18,634 nt of DNA. Source: Pseudomonadota bacterium (GTDB lineage: Bacteria > Desulfobacterota > Desulfovibrionia > Desulfovibrionales > Desulfovibrionaceae). The DNA lies in assembly GCA_023390395.1 (NCBI GenBank), contig JAEWCY010000107.1, forward strand, positions 1 to 18,634, read 5' to 3'. The notes beneath the pieces were generated by a model. It did not search any database, had not been told where the DNA came from, and saw only the letters and a list, made by a program, of their open reading frames with translations. This document shows, piece after piece, positions 12,991 through 18,634 of the stretch. The position numbers were made by a program, and so were the translations under genes. Numbering within the stretch: the first letter of the stretch is position 1; every line of letters starts with the position of its first letter.

Positions 12991-14091
12991 TCAGCGCCGG
13001 TCGCAGGCGGCGGCCAGGGCGTCCAGGGTGAGCTTGGCCGTGCGCGCCCAGGTGAAGCGGGCTTCGTTGGTCCGGCCGCGCCGGATGAGGCTTTCGCGGA
13101 GGGCGGCATCGGTGGCCAGGCGGCAAAGCGCCTCGGCCCAGGCGGCGGCGTCGGAGGGATCGACCAAGAGCGCTCCGTCGCCGGCCGCCTCGGGCAGGGA
13201 GGTGGCCGCCGCGCACGCCACCGGCGTGCCGCAGGCCTGCGCCTCCAGCACCGGCAGGCCGAACCCTTCGAAAAGCGAGGGAAAGGCCAGGGCCAGCGCG
13301 CCGTGGTAGAGAAGCGGCATGTCCCGGCGTTCGACGTGCCCGAGCCGCCGGACCCGGTCCGTGAGGCCCAGGCGGGCGACCTCGGCCGTGAAATCCTCGC
13401 TCCAGGAAAGGCCCCCGGTCACGGCCAGGTCGCAGGGCAGGCGCTCCCCGGCCAGGGCGAAGGCGGCAAGGAGCGTGCCCAGGTTTTTTCGCGGCGAGAT
13501 GTTGCCGGCGTAGAGGACGTAGGGCCTGTCCAGGCCGTGGCGGGCCCGAAAGGCGGCGACGTCCCCGGGTGCGACGGGTCGCTTGTAGATGGCGTCGCAG
13601 GCCAGGGGCGTGACGCTCACCTTTTCGGGTCTGGCCCTTGTCAGGCGCAGGACGTCGGCGCGCGTATGCTCGGAGATGGCCACCAGGCGTTCGGCCCGGC
13701 GCGCGGCGTAGCGGATGAAGCGGCGCATGTAGAGGGTGTCGCCGCGCTTGTACATGCGAAGGGTCGGGTGGAAATAGCCCAGGTCCAGCATGGCCACCAC
13801 GGCCGGGCAGGGGATGCCGGCGGGCATGTTGGAGGAGGGGAAGAAGGCCACGTCGGGCCGGTCCTTCCCGAGCGCCCGGGGTAGGGCCAGCCAGTCGAAG
13901 GCGAGGCGGTTTCGGGTCGGCAGCACCCGTTCCACGGCGTCCGGGAAGGTCCCCAGGTGGCTTTCGTGGGGATAGTAGAGGAGGCACTCGTGGCCGCCGG
14001 CGTCGAGGATGGCCCGCACCAGGCCGAGCAGGTACTCCTTGGGGCCGCCGGAGGGGTAGTCCAGGGTGCGGGCGTTGACGGCGATGCGCAT
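12991..14091 (-). CDS. Glycosyltransferase family 4 (GT-B) protein
   Basis: A 366-residue cytoplasmic glycosyltransferase of the retaining GT4 (RfaG/mannosyltransferase-like) type. The N-terminal lobe begins MRIAVNARTLDYPSGGPKEYL, a glycine-rich acceptor-side loop. The C-terminal lobe has LYAGNISPRKNLGTLLAAF (donor-phosphate Arg/Lys at about 201-202), then FPSLFEGFGLPVLEAQACGTP with the E-x7-E motif (Glu275, Glu283), and SLPEAAGDGALLVDP. The start at 14091 is chosen over an ATG at 14106 because the latter has GAGG directly abutting it, while GAGG lies nine bases before 14091, and the family normally begins with MRI. It is downstream of the GT4-GT2 fusion on the same strand and presumably acts on the same glycan; donor sugar is unknown. 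Confidence 0.9.
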   Translation of the reverse strand: MRIAVNARTLDYPSGGPKEYLLGLVRAILDAGGHECLLYYPHESHLGTFPDAVERVLPTRNRLAFDWLALPRALGKDRPDVAFFPSSNMPAGIPCPAVVAMLDLGYFHPTLRMYKRGDTLYMRRFIRYAARRAERLVAISEHTRADVLRLTRARPEKVSVTPLACDAIYKRPVAPGDVAAFRARHGLDRPYVLYAGNISPRKNLGTLLAAFALAGERLPCDLAVTGGLSWSEDFTAEVARLGLTDRVRRLGHVERRDMPLLYHGALALAFPSLFEGFGLPVLEAQACGTPVACAAATSLPEAAGDGALLVDPSDAAAWAEALCRLATDAALRESLIRRGRTNEARFTWARTAKLTLDALAAACDRR

Positions 14092-14155
14092 GGCCGAGTG
14101 CCTCATCCTCGGGAAAGCAGGCTTTGTTGTCTCAACATGCTGCCATCATTATTCA

Positions 14156-14179
14156 TTAAAAACGCTGACGTGTTTTTAA
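14156..14179. repeat. AT-rich inverted repeat between glycosyltransferase genes
   Basis: TTAAAAAC (14156-14163) and GTTTTTAA (14172-14179) are perfect 8-bp arms around an 8-base loop, in a strikingly AT-rich 60-bp patch (about 14125-14180) between the stop of the GT4-GT2 gene and the start of the next glycosyltransferase. On the minus strand AATAAT, a -10-like hexamer, follows shortly after. It may be an operator or part of a promoter for the downstream gene, or a weak terminator; the stem is too AT-rich for a strong one. Confidence 0.4.
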
Positions 14180-14186
14180 GGGGCGT

Positions 14187-16175
14187 CTACCCGATAAGCC
14201 CGTGCTTCCTGCGGGCCAAGGCGCGCAGGGGTTCGATGCGCGCGTTGAGAAGCGTCGGCAGGCGGCGGCCGTGGAGCAGCGCGCCGCACTGGGCCAGCAG
14301 CGATTGCAGGCGGATCTCCATGGCCACGAGCTTGATCAGGAGTTCATGGACCGGGCCGCTGCCGTGGCGGTGCTGGCAGGCGTGTATCTCCCGGCGGAAC
14401 ACCTCGCGCCAGGTGGCGGTCTTGGCCGAGGGGTGCAGGCGGAAGGTGGCGACGAGCTTGGGGATGCGTACGATGCGGCCTTGCCGGCTCACGCGCTCGA
14501 AGAGATCGTAGTCCATGCAGTAGGTGAATTTCGCGTCCATGCCGCCGGCGGCGCGGTAGGCCTCGCGCCTGAAAAAGGTCGATTGCTGGGGCACGGCCAT
14601 GGCGTAGCGCATCTGGCGGTGGGAGGGGGCCAGCACCATGTCGATCATGACCGGCTTGCCGGCCGGGTCGGTCAAGAGCGTGTCGCCCGTGACCATGACC
14701 GCCTCGGGATGGCGGGCGAAGGCCTCGGCCACGGCGGCCAGCACGTCGTCGGCGCACAGCGTGTCGTCGGAATTGAGCCAGCCCATGACCTCGCCCGTGG
14801 CCATGGCGAAGCCCTCGGCCAGGGCGGCCGTCTGCCCCGCGTCCGGGGCCGAGCGCCAGTAGGCCAGCCTGCCCTCGTGGCGGCGCAGGATGTCCGGCGT
14901 CGCGTCCGTGGAGCCGCCGTCGAGAACGATGTGCTCGACGGCCACGCCCTTCTGGGCGGCTACGCTCTCCAGGGTCTCGGGCAGGAAGGCCGCCTGGTTG
15001 TAGGACGGCGTGACCACCGTCACCTTGGGCAGGCGCAGGGGGGCGAGGCCCGAGGCTTCGTGCAGGGCGTCGTAAACGTGGCGGGCGCAGGCCTGCCAGG
15101 AGAAATCCGCCGCCCGGTCCAGGCCCAGGGCGGCCTGCCGTCGGCGCAGGTCCGGGTCGGCCAGCAGGTGGGCGAGCACGGCCGCCAGGGCCGCGTCGTC
15201 CCGGGCCGGAAAGGGCAGGCCGGCGATGCCCGCCGCCTCGGGCAGGGAGGCGGCGTCGGCGTAGGCCACGGGCACGCCGCTGGCCATGGCCTCCAGCACC
15301 GGCAGGCCGAAGCCTTCGTAGCGCGAAGGAAAGATGTAGGCCGCCGCCCCCCGGTAGGCCAGGGCCACGTCCGCGTCGGGCAGGTAGCCCAGGCAGGCCA
15401 CGGCGCTTCGCGGCAGCCCGGGCGGCAAAAGTCCCAGCACGGCCTGCGGGTCGCCGTGGCCGATGACGGCGAGGCGGGGCGCGTCGCCGTCGCGGTGCAG
15501 CCGGGCCAGGGCGCGCAGGGCGACGCCGAGGTTCTTGTGGGGCATGAGGTTGCCCACGCAAAGGAGGTAGCGCTCCCCCAGGCCATGGCGGGCGCGGAAG
15601 GCGGCCAGGGGCGCGGCGTCCTCGGGGTGAAGCGGCCGGAAGCGGTCGCGGTCCGCGGCGCACAGGTCCGTGGGGCGCGTGCGCGCGGCCATGGGGCCGA
15701 AGATGCGCAGCATCTCGCGCCGGGTGAAGGCGGAAAGGGTGAGCGGTATGGTCAGCCGGGCCAGGCTCGCCCGCTGGCGCAGGGCGAAGACGGCGCGGAC
15801 GTGCCAGGCCAGGGTCTCGGGCCGGCGCTTCCACAGCACGTCGTTGACCACGCCGACGCTGCGGCCGCGAAAGCCCAGGGGGAGCAGGCCGTCCGGGGCG
15901 TAGTGCACGTCCGCGCCGGCCTGCTTGATCTGCCAGGCCATGCCCGCCTGCTGCCAGGCGTAGAGCGAGGGCACGTTCGCCGTGCGGGCCGACAGGCGGC
16001 CGCGCGCGACGAGCCCCAAGGCCGTCTCGTTGACCAGCGGCTTGCCGGAAACCAGGATGATCTCGTCGCGCCCGGCGGCGAGGTCGGCCAGGTGCGGCAG
16101 GATGGACTCCAGGCAGCGGCCGATGCCGGTGCGTTGGGGATGGGAGAGGGTGCTCGCGTCTATGGTGATGCGCAT
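14187..16175 (-). CDS. Two-domain glycosyltransferase, GT4-GT2 fusion
   Basis: A 662-residue protein joining two complete transferases. Residues 1-375 are a GT-B GT4 unit: MRITIDASTLSHPQRTGIGRCLE at the start, LCVGNLMPHKNLGVALRAL, then FPSRYEGFGLPVLEAMASGVP with E-x7-E at Glu287/Glu295 and SLPEAAGIAGLPFP. Residues 384-600 are a GT-A GT2 unit: KVTVVTPSYNQAAFLPETLES, the nucleotide-binding Asp419 in VLDGGSTD, and the metal-binding GWLNSDD (Asp470-Asp471). The C-terminal approximately 60 residues are helical and basic. Such fusions make two successive linkages in cell-surface glycans. The start at 16175 fits the GT4 N-terminus; an in-frame ATG at 16223 would overlap the divergent promoter region. 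It is divergent from the ABC exporter genes. Confidence 0.92.
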   Translation of the reverse strand: MRITIDASTLSHPQRTGIGRCLESILPHLADLAAGRDEIILVSGKPLVNETALGLVARGRLSARTANVPSLYAWQQAGMAWQIKQAGADVHYAPDGLLPLGFRGRSVGVVNDVLWKRRPETLAWHVRAVFALRQRASLARLTIPLTLSAFTRREMLRIFGPMAARTRPTDLCAADRDRFRPLHPEDAAPLAAFRARHGLGERYLLCVGNLMPHKNLGVALRALARLHRDGDAPRLAVIGHGDPQAVLGLLPPGLPRSAVACLGYLPDADVALAYRGAAAYIFPSRYEGFGLPVLEAMASGVPVAYADAASLPEAAGIAGLPFPARDDAALAAVLAHLLADPDLRRRQAALGLDRAADFSWQACARHVYDALHEASGLAPLRLPKVTVVTPSYNQAAFLPETLESVAAQKGVAVEHIVLDGGSTDATPDILRRHEGRLAYWRSAPDAGQTAALAEGFAMATGEVMGWLNSDDTLCADDVLAAVAEAFARHPEAVMVTGDTLLTDPAGKPVMIDMVLAPSHRQMRYAMAVPQQSTFFRREAYRAAGGMDAKFTYCMDYDLFERVSRQGRIVRIPKLVATFRLHPSAKTATWREVFRREIHACQHRHGSGPVHELLIKLVAMEIRLQSLLAQCGALLHGRRLPTLLNARIEPLRALARRKHGLIG

Positions 16176-16194
16176 GAGGCGTCCGTAAGGGCGT

Positions 16195-16256
16195 TGCCGC
16201 CGGCGCGGCGGATGCGTTGACATGCGTCAATTCCATCGAATATGCAACCGGCGGCA
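16195..16256. promoter_or_regulatory. Divergent control region with consensus -35 inside a palindrome
   Basis: A perfect consensus -35 box TTGACA (16217-16222) is followed after 18 bases by TATGCA (16241-16246), a poor -10, giving a plausible start just before the exporter gene. The -35 forms part of the palindrome TTGACATGCGTCAA (16217-16230; arms TTGAC/GTCAA). Flanking it are 9-bp inverted arms TGCCGCCGG (16195-16203) and CCGGCGGCA (16248-16256). This suggests a repressor or activator site acting on the exporter and, on the other strand, on the glycosyltransferase gene. Confidence 0.45.
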
Positions 16257-16270
16257 TGCAGGCGTCAAAA

Positions 16271-17137
16271 ATGGTCATGGTCGCGCGGCGACCGCGCCCC
16301 GGCTCGTTCTGGTCGGGTCTTGCCGCCGGCCTTTCCCCGGCGGCCTTCGCGCGGCATTTCTGGAAGCGCCGCGAGGTGCTGGCCACCTTCGCCCGCATCG
16401 AATTCCTCTCCCGCTACCACGGGGCGCAGCTTGGCGTCCTGTGGGGCCTGGTTTCCCCGCTGGCGACGCTTGCCGTCTACACTTTTGTTTTTTCCGTGGT
16501 CTTCAAGCCGTCCTGGGCCGGCGGCGGGGAAGGGGGCGTGGCCGGCTATGCGCTGATTCTTTTCACGGGCCTGGCCGTGTTCGAGGTCTTCGCCGGCTGC
16601 GTCAACCGCACGCCGCGGCTGCTCTCGGAAAACGTCAATTTCATCAAAAAGGTCCTCTTTCCCCTGGAGATCCTGCCCGTCGGCATCCTGTGCGCCGCAG
16701 CCATGGAATCCCTGGTCAGCCTGGCGCTCGTGGCCGTGGGCGTCCTTTGCACCACGGGAACGCTCCATTGGACCATGCTCCTTGCGCCGCTCGCCTATCC
16801 GCCCCTTGTCATGCTGACGCTCGGGGTGTGCTGGCTGCTCGCGCCGGTTGGCGTCTTCCTCAAGGACCTCGGCAACCTGGTCGGCGTGGTCGTGCAGCTT
16901 TATTTCTTCGCCACGCCCATCCTCTACCCCCTGTCCGCCGTGCCCGAGCCCTACCGTACGCTGCTGGCGCTCAATCCCCTGCATCCCGTGGTGGACCACC
17001 TGCGCCGCACCATCATTTTCGGCCAGACGCCCGACTGGGCGGCGCTCGGCTGGGTGACCCTGGCCTCGACCGTGGTCATGCTCGGCGGCTACGCGTTTTT
17101 CGCCAGCGTCAAGAGGCTCTTCGCCGATGCCGTCTGA
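16271..17137 (+). CDS. wzm: ABC-2 type polysaccharide export permease (Wzm-like)
   Basis: A 288-residue integral membrane protein with about six predicted helices, following the ABC2_membrane layout of Wzm/TagG permeases. An amphipathic N-terminal segment (FWKRREVLATFARIEFLSRY) precedes GAQLGVLWGLVSPLATLAVY; NVNFIKKVLFPLEILPV is the coupling-helix region that contacts the ATPase; then YFFATPILYPLSAVPEPY and LNPLHPVVDHLRR follow near the C-terminus, all typical. It would form the glycan channel with the adjacent ATPase. ATG 16271 is chosen since AGG (16260-16262) lies eight bases upstream and the -35 box is at 16217; ATG 16256 and 16277 are alternatives. Its stop overlaps the ATPase start by 11 bases. 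Confidence 0.9.
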   Translation: MVMVARRPRPGSFWSGLAAGLSPAAFARHFWKRREVLATFARIEFLSRYHGAQLGVLWGLVSPLATLAVYTFVFSVVFKPSWAGGGEGGVAGYALILFTGLAVFEVFAGCVNRTPRLLSENVNFIKKVLFPLEILPVGILCAAAMESLVSLALVAVGVLCTTGTLHWTMLLAPLAYPPLVMLTLGVCWLLAPVGVFLKDLGNLVGVVVQLYFFATPILYPLSAVPEPYRTLLALNPLHPVVDHLRRTIIFGQTPDWAALGWVTLASTVVMLGGYAFFASVKRLFADAV

Positions 17138-18539
17138 TCCCGTCATCGCCGCGCGCGGCGTCTCCAAGATGTACGAGCTGTACAACCGGCCCCAGGACCG
17201 GCTGCGCCAGCTCCTTTTTCCCGGCGGCAAGCCGCTTTTCCGCGAACACTGGGCCCTTCGCGACGTGTCCTTCGAGGTCATGCCCGGCGAGGCCTTCGGC
17301 ATCATCGGCAAGAACGGGGCCGGCAAGTCCACCTTGCTGCAAATACTGGCCGGCGTGCTCGAACCCACGGCCGGCGAGGTGATCCTGCCCGAGCGCACCA
17401 CGGCGCTTCTGGAACTCGGCTCGGGATTCAAGCCGGAATTCACCGGCCGCCAGAACGTCTACGTCAACGCCGCCGTGCTCGGCATCCCGAAAAGCGTGGT
17501 GGAGGCGCGCCTGGACGACATCGCCGCCTTCGCCGACATCGGGGCGCACTTCGACCAGCCGGTCAAGACCTATTCCAGCGGCATGTTTCTGCGCCTGGCC
17601 TTTGCCGTGACCACGAGCCTGGAACCCGAGGTCCTCATCATCGACGAGGCGCTGGCCGTGGGCGACGTCTTTTTCCGCCAGAAATGCTACCAGCGCCTGG
17701 AAGGGCTGCTGTCGCGGGGCACGGTGGTGGTGCTCGTCTCCCACGCCATGAACGACGTGGCCCAGTTCTGCCACCGGGCGCTCTATCTCGAACGCGGCCG
17801 CACGACTTTTTGCGGCGACGCGGCCGCCGCGGTCAAACGCTACATGGTCGGACACGGCGAGAAGACGGCTGCGGCGTCCGTCACGGCGGGCGAGCTGGAC
17901 CTGCCGGCCGAGGGCACGGAGGACGGCTTCTGGCCCGCGCCCGAGGCCTTCCTCGACCTCGCCGACGTGGCGGCGGCCGAGAACGGCTTCGCCACGCTTA
18001 CCCACCTGGCCGTGTGCGACGCCTCGGGCCAGCCCTGCCGGGCCTTCGAGCAGGGCGAGACCGTCTCGATCTTCTGCCGCTACGCCGTGACCAACGACAT
18101 CGAGGTGGCCGTGGCCGGGGTGGAGCTGATAAACGACAAGCGCGTCATCGTGTTCGGCAAGAACACCCTGCAGTTCGACTGCGAACACCCGACCGCCACG
18201 CCGGCCGGCTCCGTGGTACGCGTGCGCTTCGACATCTCCCTGGACCTCGCGCCCGGCGAATACACCTTCAACCTGGGCTTTTCGACCATCAGCCGCGAGG
18301 ATTTCGCCCGCCGGGCGGCGCTGTCCCACCAGGAACTGGAGAGCCGGACCATGGTCATCTCCATCCTGACCCGGGCCGGCGACTTCATGGTCGCCTTCCG
18401 CAGCCGCGACACCACGCCCGTGCAGCTCACCCACCACGGCGTGGCCAATCTGCCTGGGAGCGCGACGATGCAATTGTGCGGGGGTGAGGGAGATGCCTCC
18501 GGCGGCCAGGGCGCTGCCCTGGACCCGCCAGGGGGATGA
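17127..18539 (+). CDS. wzt: Polysaccharide ABC exporter ATPase with C-terminal Wzt-type domain
   Basis: A 470-residue ATPase. Residues 1-245 are the nucleotide-binding domain: Walker A GKNGAGKST (61-69), the polysaccharide-family TTALLELGSGFKPEFTGRQN, signature YSSGM (149-153), Walker B VLIIDE ending Glu174, and H-loop His206 in LVSHAMND. Residues about 280-445 form a Wzt_C-like beta-sandwich (TVSIFCRYAVTNDIEVAVAG, INDKRVIVFGKNT, PGEYTFNLGFSTIS), the module that recognises the finished or capped glycan end in O-antigen exporters. Translation starts inside the end of the permease gene, implying coupling. The last residues, about 460-470 (GQGAALDPPGG), are encoded by the palindromic repeat at 18506-18562, whose second hairpin contains the stop codon; the natural end may have been near residue 453. 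Confidence 0.93.
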   Translation: MPSDPVIAARGVSKMYELYNRPQDRLRQLLFPGGKPLFREHWALRDVSFEVMPGEAFGIIGKNGAGKSTLLQILAGVLEPTAGEVILPERTTALLELGSGFKPEFTGRQNVYVNAAVLGIPKSVVEARLDDIAAFADIGAHFDQPVKTYSSGMFLRLAFAVTTSLEPEVLIIDEALAVGDVFFRQKCYQRLEGLLSRGTVVVLVSHAMNDVAQFCHRALYLERGRTTFCGDAAAAVKRYMVGHGEKTAAASVTAGELDLPAEGTEDGFWPAPEAFLDLADVAAAENGFATLTHLAVCDASGQPCRAFEQGETVSIFCRYAVTNDIEVAVAGVELINDKRVIVFGKNTLQFDCEHPTATPAGSVVRVRFDISLDLAPGEYTFNLGFSTISREDFARRAALSHQELESRTMVISILTRAGDFMVAFRSRDTTPVQLTHHGVANLPGSATMQLCGGEGDASGGQGAALDPPGG

Positions 18540-18562
18540 TCCCCCTGGACCCCCGAAAGGGG
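18506..18562 (+). repeat. Composite GC-rich palindromic repeat, right copy
   Basis: Three hairpins in series on the plus strand: CCAGGGC/GCCCTGG around GCT (18506-18522), CCAGGGGGAT/ATCCCCCTGG around one base (18528-18548), and CCCC/GGGG around a GAAA tetraloop (18551-18562). Order and spacers mirror the copy at 117-64 read on the minus strand. The first two hairpins overlap the end of the exporter ATPase gene, and its TGA (18537-18539) lies at the centre of the second hairpin. The following 18563-18634 has no gene but an AT/G-rich tail with TTTAAAAGTTTTTGGGGAAG followed by G-runs, as often seen beside such repeats. Confidence 0.75.
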
Positions 18563-18634
18563 CTGATGTCATTCTCAAGGGTAATTTGATCACCCCCTTT
18601 AAAAGTTTTTGGGGAAGGAGGGGGGGCTCGGGGG

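Noticed and set aside
14202..16220. 672-codon plus-strand open frame opposite the GT4-GT2 gene
   Set aside because: Antisense shadow; the minus strand carries two complete glycosyltransferase domains.
16217..16270. TTG at 16217 or ATG at 16256 as the start of the export permease
   Set aside because: TTG 16217 coincides with a consensus -35 box and ATG 16256 lacks a ribosome-binding site and would be almost leaderless; ATG 16271 has AGG at proper spacing. The 16256 start is not fully excluded.
1..18634. CRISPR arrays, transposases, integrases, phage genes, tRNA or rRNA
   Set aside because: No regularly spaced direct repeats, no mobile-element proteins and no RNA-gene signatures were seen on either strand.

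Overview
This GC-rich window (roughly two thirds G+C, with strong third-position G/C bias) reads as bacterial chromosome. The gene types suggest a sulfate-reducing Desulfobacterota of the Desulfovibrionaceae kind (Desulfovibrio/Solidesulfovibrio-like): rhodanese-rubrerythrin fusion, membrane rhodanese plus MauE/DoxX protein, FAD persulfide-reductase-like enzyme, DUF3795 protein, and GC-rich composite palindromes behind genes. That placement is inferred from gene content, not from a marker gene. Sixteen protein genes are called. No rRNA, tRNA, CRISPR, transposase or phage gene was seen.

Layout. 1-144 holds no gene but a composite palindromic repeat. 145-1858 (minus) is a tight three-gene unit: rhodanese-rubrerythrin fusion, YccF membrane protein, YdcZ-type DMT protein. 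Divergent from it, 1970-4761 (plus) is a five-gene unit: membrane-anchored rhodanese, MauE/DoxX membrane protein, TetR regulator, FabI enoyl-ACP reductase, DUF3795 Cys-rich protein. A convergent MoaD/ThiS sulfur-carrier gene follows (minus). 5246-8699 (plus) encodes a membrane-anchored solute-binding protein and a hybrid histidine kinase one base apart, probably one split receptor. 8777-10429 (plus) is a thiamine-diphosphate 2-oxoacid decarboxylase of the pyruvate/indolepyruvate decarboxylase type. 10626-12817 (minus) is an FAD/NAD(P)H oxidoreductase with C-terminal rhodanese domain, followed by yjbQ. 12991-18539 is a polysaccharide locus: a GT4 glycosyltransferase and a GT4-GT2 fusion on minus, and divergent from them a Wzm/Wzt-type ABC exporter whose ATPase carries a C-terminal glycan-recognition-type domain.

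How the genes may work together. Sulfane-sulfur chemistry recurs: three separate rhodanese modules (soluble with a di-iron domain, membrane-anchored with a DoxX-like partner, fused to a disulfide reductase) plus a MoaD-like carrier. The exporter and glycosyltransferases fit assembly in the cytoplasm and ABC-dependent export of an O-antigen-like glycan.

The most striking non-coding signals are: (i) a perfect three-way-junction fold just upstream of yjbQ whose closing stem contains the yjbQ ribosome-binding site; (ii) a three-tier nested inverted repeat just downstream of yjbQ; (iii) composite palindromes at both window ends, each oriented with the gene it follows, one of which supplies the stop codon of the exporter ATPase; (iv) a palindrome over a consensus -35 box in the exporter/glycosyltransferase divergent promoter region. 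Most start codons were chosen from ribosome-binding-site position and family N-termini; uncertain ones are flagged.
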